Part shown: in pieces, positions 1-13,600 of the stretch
How positions within the stretch are numbered: the first letter of the stretch is position 1
Layout: the number at the start of each line of letters is the position of its first letter
Assembly: GCA_026874595.1 (NCBI GenBank)
Contig: CM049313.1
Coordinates: 41,258,659 to 41,322,658 of the forward strand
Length of the DNA stretch: 64,000 bases
DNA from: Sipunculus nudus
Lineage: Eukaryota > Annelida > Sipuncula > Golfingiida > Sipunculidae
Reading direction: 5' to 3'
Notes under the pieces: model-generated
What the model was told of the DNA's origin: nothing
What the model saw: the letters and a program-made list of their open reading frames with translations, nothing else
Databases searched by the model: none
Position numbers and translations under genes: made by a program

Positions 1-312
1 ACCATTCGAGCAAATTTGAGGGAAATTGTTCCAGGAATCATTTCTGTGAAATATTGGACAATTTGGCAGAACAGTTTCGGAGAAGATTTTAAAAGGTTTT
101 TAGCTTTTTCCCTATAAAATCTAAGAAAATGCAGTTAGCCAAAAAATAAGCAAAATTCGACAGAGTTTTTTAGATGACTAATTTTTTGTATAAAATTTGG
201 TGATGCTAACTCCTGCCGTTTTCTAGATAGTATGGGTTAAAATACAGACGACGGATGACGGTTGACAGACGACGCCACACCATCGCATAAGCTCACAGGT
301 TCGCTAAAAATA
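1..312 (+). repeat. Dispersed repeat, family D, copy 1
   Basis: Starts ACCATTCGAGCAAATTTGAG and ends in a CATCGCATAAGCTCACAGGT-type tail followed by TCGCTAAAAAT, with a GACGACGGATGACGG stretch before the tail. Near-identical sequence recurs at about 44269-44549 and 45557-45858. Non-coding; the left edge is cut by the window. Confidence 0.85.
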
Positions 313-600
313 CAGTTGGCGCCACCAGTCTGCAGAAACTGATGAAACTCCATGATCAAATCCATGCAAAGAATCATGGTGACCAATGCGTTAGTTCTTC
401 AGATACTTGAACTTTTGTATCAAATTTTTCATTATTCTGGGGGTACTTTGGAGTCCCATAGCTTAAAGAATATGGGTAACACAGACCCAAATCCAGGTTT
501 CAAAAGAGACTTTTCATGGGTCTGTCTGGTTAGAAGATTCCAGGTCCAGCGGTTACGATTTGTGCCCTGTTAACAGATGACGGCATCTTTAAAGGTCTCA
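313..600 (+). repeat. Dispersed repeat, family E, copy 1
   Basis: Contains TGGCGCCACC near the start, GGTTTCAAAAGAGACTTTTC and CCAGGTCCAGCGGTTACGAT. Related copies lie at 1337-1475, 1510-1862, 5395-5823 and 9150-9405. It directly abuts the family D copy, so the two may be parts of one composite element. Confidence 0.7.
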
Positions 601-613
601 TTATTAGAGAAAA

Positions 614-647
614 ACAAGGGACCCATGGGTCACATCGATCAGCTGAA
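614..647 (+). repeat. ACAAGGGACCCATGGGTCA repeat head, copy 1
   Basis: The 19-base head is followed by CGATCAGCTGA. The same head occurs at 16136, 33703 (one variant base) and 62958, each followed by GCTCAGCTG. It looks like the conserved 5' edge of a dispersed non-coding element. Confidence 0.7.
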
Positions 648-1336
648 TTTTGGAAAATATTAGTAACTGCAAAATATTTTTATTTCTTTTGGTTTTACAT
701 TTATATTATCATTTGAAAAGCTATGAGAAAATGGCCCTGCTAAAATGAAACTGTAAATTATAGAATAATGGACATGAGCTAAACCATTTAGTGATGCACC
801 AAGGGAAAAAATGGGCCAACGGTAAGTGTTATATAAAAGCAACATTTCATAAACAAATAATGTGTGAAGGTAATTAAGTTTTCATAAGTTAAATATATGC
901 CATATGAGTTAAAAATTAATCCCACAAAGTTTGACCAATATTCCTAATTTTAATACTAGTTAACAGTGTTATTCACACCTAGGCCCCGCCAACTTTAAGG
1001 GATATGAATGAAATGCTACAAATTATTTATATCTTCTTCAATCTCGTCAGTCAGCACTTACATTAGATCCTAATATTTTATCACATTTGAATATTAGAAC
1101 TGAATTCCTGACCATCTTTTTTTTTTCTTAAAAAAAATCAAAATTGCCCAAGTCTAAAAAAAAAGAATTTATTTAACATTAATATTATAAGATTCATTTT
1201 GTTTATTAGTCCTGTGTACTGAAGGGGTGGGTGGGGGGAGGGGTCTCTGTTGTTACTGCTCGTTGTTGAAAAAAATGTTAATTATAAGATTCATCTAGTT
1301 CATTGTACAGGTCTGTCAACAGAACAGAGTTTGGGG

Positions 1337-1862
1337 GGGGGGGGCGGGGGGACCTCTCACCATGTAAAGTTAGAATTTTCCAGGTCCAGTGGTAACGATT
1401 TGTGTCAATTAATGGAAAGACGGCCGGAAGGCCCGACGGACGACGGACAGAGTGATCGCACAGTCAGCTGAGCTAAAAATTAGAAAAAAATATTTTTAAA
1501 AATAAGAAAAAATACAAGTGGCGCAAACACTTTTCGGGAACTGACAAAACTAGTCATGGTAAATATCCAAGGCAAGATTAATGACAATCCATGCATTAAT
1601 TATCAAGATATTGGAGGTTTTGTAACAAATATTTGATTATTCTTGGGGTACATACAAGACCAATAGCTCAGAGGATATCGATCGCAGTGACCTAATTTCA
1701 GGTTTCCAAGGAGATTTTTTATGGACCCTCTATATTTTTTATACAGGCTTCTGGGGTCAGCGGTTACTTTTTGTACCCTGCTAACTGACGGACGGCCAAA
1801 GGGACGATGGATAAAGCACCATACCTATACCCCAGCTGACTTACAGTCAGTTGAGCTAAAAG
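1337..1862 (+). repeat. Family E repeat, two partial copies
   Basis: The first part (to about 1475) starts after a G-tract and runs through CCAGGTCCAGTGGTAACGAT to an ACGGACGACGGACAGAG run and a CAGTCAGCTGAGCTAAAAAT tail. The second (1510-1862) repeats the longer body and the same GTCAGTTGAGCTAAAA tail. No reading frame of note. Confidence 0.75.
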
Positions 1863-2344
1863 TGGGTCTAAATGGACATATTCAAGGTCAAAGTCACTCT
1901 CATGGCAAAGATCATGACCTCATTTTATAATGGCATCGTCCTCTGGGCCATATCTATGCGTAGCAAAATTTGAAAAAAAAAAAATAAGTCAAACCCTTGT
2001 TGATTTATCTCGGTCACCAGATTTGTCTGCAGTGTCGCGACTGCATCAAAACCGTTGTATCCCCCGACTTCTCAATCTGGGGAAAAGGGAAAACTACTGT
2101 GGCTGGAAAAAGTAGGTCTAACACAGGTGACACCGCCTGCAGGATACAATGACTTAACAGGTGCGAACAATTTGGTCAAGAAATCAGCAAATCAAGTGAA
2201 AGATGGGGTACACGTGGGACGGACGAATCCTTGCATATGATTTGACGGTTAAAGTGTTCTTATTTGCCAATTTATCTGAAGGAAAGTGAAAAAGGCCATT
2301 TTAGAGAGCAGAAAGTCATTAAACAGAGGTGGCGCCACCTGCAG

Positions 2345-4297
2345 TTCACAATCACAAGCCAGTCATGTGCTGAGTGAATCTGTAAACTTTGAAGAAGAAA
2401 GCTGGAAGGGTCTTAGATATGTGATAAAAGAATGGGCCGGGACGGACAGCCGGGGTCCATTTTAGTGGTCCTCTCTCCTACTGCGGGGGACTAATTAGTG
2501 AGATTAATCCTGTCCTGAATGGGGGTGGGGTTTTATATCACCAAGGGTCTGTGTTTAATCGGAAATACAGGTGTCCAATCAGCTGAGTTACTTCTATTTG
2601 ACCGTTCAGATGAATTAAATATAACATGTCTTGTGTGTAAATCGTTTTATTTTCATGTATCATGTGACATATCATTTGTCAGCTAACCTCCACGTGAGGT
2701 ACAGATGAAATGCACATTATTACCCCTCCCTTTGGTAAATCACTTTCGTATTTTAACACAAATACAATCTTGTCATTCGTGGAACCTATCAAGGTGACTT
2801 TTTATATGCCAACTTTCTTACCAGTTTGATGTGGACACTGTCACGGTTTATAATCACGGTAACCATGTTATTGTGCAATAAAGATCACTGAAGTTAACAT
2901 GTCTTTTTTCTTATGATAATGTACTGCCGATAACCTGCTTGATGCCATCCTATTACAGCCGTGCTCCCTCTTATGGCCTGCCACCTGGTGTTTAGTCAGG
3001 ATAACCTGGCTGTACTCTGAGATTGTCATGTCATCACCAAACGAACATCAAAAGCGGATTAAAACATGTTCTAACAATTATAACTGTGTCTTTATTAAAC
3101 ACTATAAGCTTGTCATTATCTCTGCATACCTCACATACCAGATAATCCTGTTTAGTTTAACTGAAACTAAAGTAAAAATTATCAATGTCACACAAGGAAA
3201 GATATTCTATGACAACTGATGTTATATGGGTTTGCAAATAAAATTAAAATTAAAATGGTAAAATCACTTGAAATGAATTTGGAACATCAATACTATGAAT
3301 AGCAGTCATGTTGTGTCACAGTGATGATTCAGTTAGCAGAGTGCTGATGTACAAACATTTCAGCATTCGAATCTGCTATCCAGTACATTTGAATTACAAT
3401 TAAAAAGTTTCCAAGTTTTTAATGTGATCAAATGCTTTCTCTGGATCAGATCTTTCAACCATGCTAATCATCTCAGGCACGTCCATGCTTCACTTTAATT
3501 CACATAGTATTTTATTACATAATAACAGAATGTAGTATACAAACTTCATATATAACCTTAAATTATCTGACAAGTGAAATGTTTTAAGGATCTTCAGACA
3601 GCTGCTACCTTTTATGAGATCACCTATGTTATACCACTATCTTTTTTAAAAAATATTAACTTTTTCCAGGTTCTCTCAATTGTTTTAAATGTTAAAACAG
3701 GCATCTCTCTGGTGTGAACAATTCTCTTTTATAGAGGAGAGTAAAGTCTAAGACACACCTTGGTACATGACAATTTGAAGCATGTCTTTTTAGATAAGGT
3801 AAAACTCAGGTTTCACTGTAAGTGCTATCACCGTCTTCACATCCTGTACAGCCATTAATCTCACCCACACCACTGCATGAATATGGAATGTCCCTGAACA
3901 CTTCAAAAAGAAAACCGAGGTCTCCCTTGTCAAATGCTCTCTTAGTATCATAGTTTTGTTTTTAAGTTATAAAAATCTTATCATACCAGGATATCAACAT
4001 CCAGTCTCGTTTTGATTCTGAGTTTTTGTTTTATGTAACTTCAAGTCAGTGGGTCTCTGATGATGGCTGCCACATCACAGTGAATTTTACTGATATTGTC
4101 ATGGTTACCTGAGCATAAACAAGGAACAGACTAATTTCCAATCAATGCTTTCTCTGGCCCTACTACAAAAAAAAATTTGTTTTATATTATTGTTATTATT
4201 TCCTTTGACATTCCTGTGAACTTTCTTCTGGCCTGTTGAGTAAGTTTCTTTTTGTATTTGCCATTTTAATAAACCCTGGAAGGCTACACTTGCCATG
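2345..4297. other. Region downstream of INTS3, no gene recognised
   Basis: A+T-rich sequence with only short chance reading frames on both strands. The only structured item seen is a tRNA-SINE-like remnant near 3320-3395. Part may be INTS3 3' UTR if distal polyadenylation is used. Confidence 0.5.
3322..3395 (+). mobile_element. tRNA-derived SINE-like remnant
   Basis: GATTCAGTTAGCAGAGTGCTG resembles a polymerase III A box region, and GCATTCGAATCTGCTATCC, about 35 bases on, resembles a B box. No clear tail or target duplication was found, so this is a weak call. Confidence 0.35.
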
Positions 4298-4303
4298 TTT
4301 ATT
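4298..4303 (-). other. Candidate INTS3 polyadenylation signal
   Basis: The minus strand reads AATAAA here, about 260 bases after the stop codon, the first such hexamer downstream. Other minus-strand AATAAA copies occur further down (about 3506 and 3092), so the true 3' end is uncertain. Confidence 0.35.
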
Positions 4304-4563
4304 CACTGGGCCATCATAATAGCAACGCATTCCTGGCCTCACTCAAGTTTATATGGCATCTTCACTTTTTTAGTCAAATGGCTGGTCATTCTCTCACTGC
4401 TTGAGCTGTTCACTTTTCCTGGTCATTCTTGAGCCATCAGATTAACAGCGTTCTACACCTGTCATGATCACATGTTATTTACCCAACCATTTAACTAAGA
4501 GTATGACATTATCATTTATCTGATATTTTGGTTTGAAATGATGAACTATCAGTCGTCAGTGGC

Positions 4564-4641
4564 TCAGTCATTATCACTATCATCTTCTACTGCTGCTGTC
4601 ATTTTCTTCCTTTTTGTGGGTCGTTTAATCACCTCTTCCTC
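4564..4641 (-). CDS. INTS3: INTS3 exon 30 with stop codon
   Basis: Twenty-five codons plus [23 protein letters not shown] then DSDND. The acceptor is tgtag, phase 0. It mirrors the human end (EEEDTKPKPTKRKRK... GSDSD), with a basic, nuclear-localisation-like KRPTKRKK followed by an acidic terminus. The exon was found by this homology, well below the last long reading frame. Confidence 0.94.
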   Translation of the reverse strand, partial: EEEVIKRPTKRKKMTAAVEDDSDND

Positions 4642-7600
4642 CTACAATTTAAACAATATCTTTCAATGATCTTGTTTCCAGGTTTTTAGAATCAGTCAAT
4701 GTCACTGAAGAATCATGCATTATGCACTATGGTACAATAATGTAGATTCAAAATTATCTGTCATCTTATTAAATTCCTTTGTGAACTTGTGGGTTAACAA
4801 TTACTACAAATTTACGAACTAAAAAATTTAAGAAAACAGTAGGTACAAAGAATGACCAACATGCTTATAATGACATGTATAACTATGCTTACATTTAATT
4901 ATTATAATAATGAAAAGCATTTTATCACCATCCTCAAGATGATGCTGTAATGCCCTCACATGGTTCTAGTGTGTACAAACAGCCTTAAATCACCACCCTG
5001 AAGAAATTGATTTTTTTAAAGTAAAGTCTTCAATAATATGAACTTCTGACAAAAAGTAAAGAATAGTTTTCCTCAAAAAAGGTAAATAGTGGAAGCACTG
5101 TGTCTCCTACAGGCCACAGACCTATCATTAAACAAGTAACCAACAGGCCATGATGCTCAGCTGAATTTGACATACATGAAATGTATGCATTAATCATTTA
5201 GATACCAGTGTGTGTATGAAAATGTTACTCAAACAGAAAAAATATTGTGAAACTTAACACGCATTAAATAACATTTCTGTAGGACAGAATTAAAGGCAAT
5301 ACATATTATTTCTATGTTGAATTCTAATGCAAAATATTTGTTATACAACCTGGAAACCTAGGAAGAGAGCTTAAAATCAGGTCTTTTGCCCAAAGTTTGC
5401 AGAAAATAGGTTACATGTAACCAAATTTCTGGTTTCAAAGAAGATTCACTGGGAATTGCCTCAATGCCAAGCCTGATGGTAACAATTTTTGCCATATAAC
5501 TTTTCTGTTCTGAAATCATGTTCTTTCACACAACTTGCACAATTTAGGTCACAGTTGTTTAGGTTTCTGAGGAGACTTTTCATGGACCTCTCTGTCTTTT
5601 ATACACAAGATTCAAGGTCTAATGGTTAAAATTTGTACCCTATCATTTATGTTTTTGGCCCATAGCTAGTAGAATAAAGGTCACCATGACCTAATTTCTG
5701 GTTTCCAAGGAGTTTTGCCTGTTTTTAGGTCTAACTTTATGCTTTATGCCCTGTTAACAACAGGACAGACAACAAACAAAGGGTGATCACTATAGGTAAC
5801 ATCCCTTATAGTCAGTTTAGCTGAAACCAACATTTCTGCTTACATCAGTGCTGTCTTCCTCTGACGAGCTGTCCTGGCCCTTGCGGTGTTTATTGTTGCT
5901 GTTAGCAGCTGCTGCCTTGGCCTGCGGATGACTAAGTGTTATGTTTGTGTTTCCTGACCCTGATGCTGCAGATGCTCGTCGGCATGGCAACCCCCTTAGA
6001 ACTCTGGTTGACATCCCCCGAAGGTCTTCAAAGTCTTCTGCTAAAGCCAGGAGGTCACTATACCTGAATTATGAAAAAAGTTGAAAAGATTATGTATCTT
6101 TTTATATGTCAAGGTCACAAAAACTACATTAAATCTAAAATATAAGTGGTCATTTCAAGGATATTTACTTAACACCTTTATCATTTTATTTATTATCTTT
6201 AATTAACATTATATAATAGTTTTATACATCTACTTGCATGTTAACAATGTTTCACCATGTATGGATGATTTTATATATATTGTTACGGAACCTAATATCA
6301 ACAGATCACGTATGTGTGACAAACATAAACTTTGTCATGGAGATAAAAAAATCAGATTCTGTAAAACAAGGCAACGTGAAATGTCTAGGGGAATGAATAA
6401 AGAAGTCAGTGTTTTTTTTGTTAACAAATAACTATAATTTATTCTTAAAACAACCCTAACATTACAATACACAAAATCAATACAATTACACAGTAAAACA
6501 ACAGTACAACAGCAAATCAATACAATCACACAGCATAATAAACAAAGTGCACAGTACCTGGATACCACCACTGTCACAGCGACAAGTCCTTTAAAATGTA
6601 TAAGCCGGATGAACAGTTCACACAAATCTTCTCAGAGAATAACAGTCCAGTTCATTCACAAAATCAATCCATTTTAATCCAAAAGTGAAGTTCTTGGTAT
6701 AATCCTGATCGCAAACTGAAGACTATACAAAATCCGTCACAAGTTTAGAAGAAAATTTATAACTGCCGCACTTATCAGAAAAGGTCCACAACTGATTACA
6801 CTCTTCTGTGTCAGCTGGAATATTTGTCTCCTCTCTCTCTGGCTCTAAAACACAGCCCCCTATTTATAACTTCTCACCCCAAGCCGAGAACTTTCAAATT
6901 CCCGAACAATCCAAAGAACTTAACATGATACACAGTACAGGAAACATCTAGAACAACAAACACCAAGTTTCTACACAGCAGGGTCCACATGTGAGCCGGC
7001 CTGGCTCGGCCAGGCGAGAAAGCCCCAGACTAACATGACCGCTGTGTGTTTACACTTGGGCTGCATGCATGGGCCGGGCTATGCCGGCTTAGCAACGGCC
7101 AATGCTAGAGTTGCACATACACATGTAAGACTGCTGATACAATAAAAGAGACATCTGTAAAGATATTGAATACAGAATTCTAATGATTTTTCAATTAACA
7201 AAAGTTTTCTCTTTTTGGTTAAGCTCAGGCCTTGATATATTATTTTTGTAATCAGTATCTTACTGATCACCGGCACTTCTTCTTCAGCATCCTCTGACTT
7301 ACCTTGTCTTTTGAGCTTCTGTCCCAGACACCTGTACATGCTGCAGTCCTTGCTGTATTGACTCGTGGGTCAGAACTACAATCATCAACATTAAAATTAT
7401 TAAGGAAGCTAATAAAAGCTGCTTAGATACTGTTAATCTGTGGCTGATGATCAAATTTATTTTCCAATACACTCTTTTAAAGTTCTGTATTTCTAATGAC
7501 ACTTCAAAGTTGTACTACATACACATAAACAACTGGAGGAAGATACTAATTTTTACTTAGTCTAGTACACTTATGTACAATGATACATTTAAGTATAGAT

Positions 7601-10600
7601 GTATACTTAAGTACACTGATACACTTAAGTACATTGATATACTTACAAAAACGTGAACATAAGTACACTGATTATACTTACAGGAGATGTTCCTGCAGCT
7701 CTGTCTCATGTGCTCTAGATGTGCAAGTATCTGTTCTACTGAGGGGTTCTCTTTTTTACTTGTTGTCTGTCTACAGGTACAAAATATTGAAAAGGTCAAC
7801 GTGTTATTACATAAGCAGGAACCATGATGAATTTGAATTTAAAATGACTTCTCATTGTCCTTGTTTAGCAATGTAATGAGGATGGTATTAACATTCTGCT
7901 CACTGTGTGGATCTTTACCAGGATTACCAACAGATTTTAACAATCTGATATTCCATGTTCCCCATAATACCAGGTTCACAAATTTCTCTTCAAAATACAA
8001 ACACAATTTAACTTTACCTTCTATAATTATGTGGTAAAATTACAGTAATGTAAATGTATTATCAAATTCATTTTGTCTGTGTTGTATTTACTGTAGAGAG
8101 ATCAACAGTAATAAAACTAATTCTGTTATGTAAATTTGTCTGAAACATATTATTATGATTTGATCTATTTTTGTATTATTTCTTGGTCAATAAAGTGGGT
8201 GTAGAAGTTCATGAAATCTTTTTTGATATATTCACTTGTATTGCAAAATACAAAAGGTGTTTTTCAGTAAACTGTTAAAGACATAAAAACCTGAAAAAAA
8301 ACAAATTGTGCATTTTACCTTTGGCGTTTGCGACTGGGCGTGTTATTGTTCCTGGTGATTTGCGTGTACAGAAGATCGGCCAGGCGGTCCTCACACTCCT
8401 GTGCCCAGTATTTTAATATGGAGACACAGAAGAAATCATTCCTCTTACACTCACGACATAAAATAGGTCGCAACAGGTCAGCTGTTGGCCTGAAATACAG
8501 TATCAAAACAGGTCACTTCAAGTCAGCTGTGTGCCTGAAATACAGTATTTAATAGGTCAAAACATATCAGCTGTAGGCCTGAAATACAGTATCAAAACAG
8601 GTTGCAACAGGTCAGTTGTAGGCCTAAATACAGTATCAAAATAGGTCACAACAAGTCAGTTGTGTGCCTGAAATACAGTATTAAAATGGGACAAGTCACC
8701 TGTAGGCCTGAAATACTGTATCAAAATAGGTTGCAACAGGTCACCTGTACGTCTGATTACAGTATATCAATATTTTATAATTAAATATTATATGTTTACA
8801 AAGAATGAGCACCATGCCTGCAATAAGAAACACTTAACTACCCACGGTAAAGTGTTTTGTATTCCTGACCCACCTAACCCTGGCGTTCTGACATTTGGTA
8901 AGGATGACTTTTTGGAGAGGAGAGGTAAAACGTAAGGGTTCCTTGATGATTTACTAGATGGAGATACGAATGACTTAAGCCAGCATCAAGGACAGAATGA
9001 GAGAAGAGTATAGCCAGTCTTAAACTGAACATCAGCCAACCCACTGAAGAGGAGAAGCACCATATTATAATCAGCTTCAATTTCCTAAGAAGTCTTTTAT
9101 GAATTTATGTCAAGACAACTCCTGAACCCTGACCATGACTGTATCTCCCACAGGTTTCCCAATCTGAGAGGGAGCACTACCCCTATAGCTTGGTGTATAT
9201 ATGTCGCAGTGACCTAATTTCAAGTTTCAAAGGAGATTTTTATTGACCTCCCTGGATTTTCAGTTAGAAGTTTCTAGGTCCAGCAGTTAAGTTATGCACC
9301 ATGCTATCAGAAGGCCGGACAGCCAGCAGAAAGACTATGGACAAAGGGAGATAGCTATGGCTCAACATGACTGAAAGTCATCCAAGCTATAATGATGGCC
9401 TCTCAAATCAGCCCCAGAAGGGGCTACAGGAGGAGACCTCTTGTGGCTCTGAATGAAATTAGTTGTCTAGATAAAAATCTGGAGGTGGTAGTTAAAGCAT
9501 CGTCCAGCAGAGACCTGCATTCAGTCCATATTGTAAAAAATAAGAGTTCAACTTGCTACAGGGTTGTGTAAATTTGCACAAGCCATATTAGTACTAGCAC
9601 GCTGAAATGGTGCCTGAATTATAATTAAAATTAGCACCAGCCAAAAATATCTGCAATTTTTTTTAAAAATAAATGAGAACAAATGTGAACCATTGCACAC
9701 CCCTGTCATAAAATAAAAGAATCCAACAATCTAATAAGCCTGGACATCATACAGGAAACAATGAATATATTGCTGAAGTAAACTGATACCAGGTTTCATG
9801 TGGAGATAACAAATGAGGTGTGAAGATTTCTACTTACGTCACTTGTTTCAGCTGAATCATGATGCTGGTCAGGGCTTCTGCATGTGCTACACAAGATAAA
9901 CAAACAAAAATGTCATCAAGTCCTCTTTTGTTTTACATTACAGTATGTCTGTTATTGTAACACCCTCATGTAAACTGCTCCTCACTCTTCATTCATATAT
10001 AAATAATTTGGTGCAACTGGGAGAAGTTTGTTTTCTAAAATATGAATTATATTAATATACATTGTTGGTACCTATAAAAGTTAGCATCAGAATATATTTC
10101 TACTGTTTCATAATTCTGAATTGTACAATCATTGTACTTTCTCAAACCACCACTGAAAAAGCTTATCTAGGGCCAAATTCAATGTCTACAAGATTTAAAT
10201 GAATCTGTCTGTCATTACCTGTATGTTTACAAAAAAAGGTATATAATAAAAAAAGTTAATACATGATAAACACTGTGTGGCCAATTTATCTGATGGCACA
10301 ACTGACATTCATCTCCCAACTCACAGCTGAGTTATTAAACACTTATTATACACTGTAATTTTCTTTTGTTTTGTATTATTTTTTTTCTTGAAATAATGTA
10401 GTTTCACTGGACAAAGAAATACCATGTATAAAGGAATGACAATGACGTGTGGAACCCCTGAAGTATCCAGTATAAGCCCTCACCTGTGAACTCTAGTTTT
10501 GGTAGGATGGGCATCATGTAGTCTACAGGAATGTTGTGAGCTGCAATCAGTTGCCACAAGAAGTACTGCTCTATTGTTTCCCACTCCAGGCTCGCATCTG

Positions 10601-13600
10601 TCAATCAATGTCAATCAATTAATCAAGATGTGCTATAAATATCGAGCATATTGCTTTAATTACAAAAACACCAAAGGTATTGTATATTCAAAATATATTT
10701 AATTAAAAGAATCTTTCAAATGTTTTTAAGTTTTACTTATAATTTTGCAAAAATTTGCTTTAATTCTTGATATTTTGCAATTAATCAACACAACATTGAG
10801 TCAATTTTCAATACCTTTCAGAATTATTTTAGGGAACCAGGCAAGAACAAAATTTATCAACATTACTGAAGGCAAGGTGCTCATTTGCAAAAAAGAAATG
10901 ATCCATGAAAAACCGAAGCAGTGAACCAGTAGAAAAATTAATTATTTTGGTGTAGCTTAGTAATGAAAGAATACTAGTGCACTGTGGAATTTAGCCAGAG
11001 AGTGCTGGGTAAGTAATGAAGCATGATGGGACTGAATGCACTTACTGAGCACTGACAAGAAGGAGTCTTTTCTGAACATGATCATGTGTCCTTGCAGTAT
11101 CTGGCAGATCAGATCTTGGAGCTGGAGAAGACAAGTGACATCAGATGATTCATTATACAACAGAGTAATACAACATTACAATATGATATGTAACCAAATG
11201 ATTAAAGCAGGAAAAGAATCAAAGGTGACAATCATCAAGCCATCCCCATCTTCTGCAAGTTGCATATGACTTTTACATTTAGATGTCATCAGTGATTATT
11301 TTTTCAAAAAGTTAGGAACTCGACTTTGTTTTGAAAAGACACAGATATAAAGAGAGTAGATTTGAACTTCAAGGATTATGACTCAGACTCTACTGGCCAG
11401 GACACAGCCTTGAACTCTAGACTCAGATAGTGTGGACTCTATACCAATTTTCCGACTATCAAAATCATACATAAGCTAAACACCAACAACTCATAATACA
11501 GCTTATATTTATAACCACACAAAACCAGCATGTGAATCATTTCTAAATCATATTTTTACTATTATGGTTTTATTTGAATTTTTGACCATTTAAACCTAGG
11601 TCTACACACAATATTCGACCAATTATCATGGTTAGTTCTTGAGATATCGAAGAAAATAGAATTTTCGTCAATAGCGGCCCTAATTTGCATATTACAAAAA
11701 ATCTCTAGCTTCATCAATCCTCTTGTTAAGAGAGTAAATATATTTCTTGATTTTTTAAAAAGTGCATTATGTTTGGGCCCATCACTTAAAACAATTACGC
11801 AAGACTGACATCATTTCTGGCATGTGCATAGCGAATGTATAGAAAAATATGTATATTATATATTATCAAAGTCAGATCATTGGTTTTGATATTACGCAGT
11901 CTTAAAGTGTAACAATGGGTTTTCAATGGAAAAATGAAGTTTTTCATTAATATCTTGAAGGAATTAAGTCCAAGTGACCAAATTCCTTGCATGGTAAGGG
12001 ATTTTGGAGACATCAAACTGTATGCCAAATTTAAGGAACTTAGAGCAGAAGTTTGAGAGCTGAGCTCTAGCAAACTGCATAACACTAGCTTGATGTAAGC
12101 AATATGTTACATGGTGCTTGAAAACTTGAATAAAATCTACAGTTTTTGATCAACTGGTTTCAAATTTTTGGTGTTAACAGTTGAAATGCTAACAAAAACA
12201 TGCTTTGAAAAATAAATCCACAGCAGTAACAGAAAAAAACGTGCCATGGTCAAACTTGGGCAAAATTTAAGGTACCAATTTATATTTTTGCCAATATTAA
12301 AAAAAAATTAACAGATTTTGATCTAATTTTTGGTATACAATTAAATTTTGAATAATTAAAGTTGTATTACTGAAAAAAAGTCCCTACCTTTAACACTTTT
12401 GGTCTTAAGTGACGAAATATCTTTCCTGATTTTCTTACAAAGTCCATTAGGTTTGGGCCCATAACTTTTTTAAATTATATAATACTGACTTAATTTCTGG
12501 CATGTACATAGGAACTATATAGAGGAATATTTATGGTAAATATGAAGAAAACCAGATGAGTGGTTTTGATATTAGGCAGTCCTGAAGTGTGAAAATAGAT
12601 TTCTAATAAAAAATTGAGGTTTTTCCTTAATATCTCGAAGGAACGGAGTCCTATTGACCAAATTTTTGGCATGGTAGGAGATTTTGGGGATATCTTACTG
12701 TATGCTGAATTTCAGATTCGTAGGTCTAATGGTGTTGAAACGTGCCAGTCTTATGGACGGACAGCGGATGGACAGACGGACGTTGGACAATGGACCACGA
12801 CTATAGCTCAGATGACCTATAGTCAGCTGAGCTAAAAATTAAGCTCAGCCCACCTCCACTGAAGTAGTACTCAGAACAAACCAGTCGAAAAAGTCCAGTA
12901 AAAATGGCTGCCTTTGACCATAAATTTTGCAGTCAATGGTTGAGCAACAGTTTTCTTTTATATTTAGTCTGTTGAAGTCCACATTGAGCCAGACACTAAC
13001 TAGAATATCAGCAGAAGCTGACTAAAGCCCTCAGCCAAAAGAACAGTGTTTGTAGGTGGTAACAGTAACAAGTATGAAATATTTGTTCTCACATGGATGT
13101 ATATCTGTACATGTCTCAGTTATAAATTTAAACTGGAGAGGTATGTTGTACTTGCAAGTATGGTAAGACCGATCTCATGCAGGACTTAGAGATCATCAAG
13201 GTATATCATTATACCATGTTTCATAAACATCCACCCAGTGGTTCCTGAGAAATAAGCTCCTAAGATTTTTCTATTCTAAGCTGTGAGACCTTGAAAAATT
13301 AGGCCAAGGTCACCTATCTTTGAACTTGACTAAGATTTTGTTAATATGCATCAGCACTGAATAATGAAGTTCCTATGTTAAATACCATTGAAGATATCCT
13401 GCTCACAAGGCCAAAGTTGAAAAATCCAATAAAAATTCACTGAAAATCAGAAATTGTAGGTGGTGCCCAAAAGCTTGTGCAGCAGGTACAGACCATCAGT
13501 CCCAATTATCATAGTAAGTTTTGTGAAAATTCACCCAATGATTCCTGAGAAATTAGCTTCTAAGTGTTTTTCTATAATTAGCTCTAAATCATAGAAAAAT

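Noticed and set aside
7557-7799. Ser/Tyr/Leu/Val-rich minus-strand frame continuing past exon 27
   Set aside because: Only the 7682-7770 part is INTS3; the rest is read-through into the tandem repeat beyond the GTAAGT donor.
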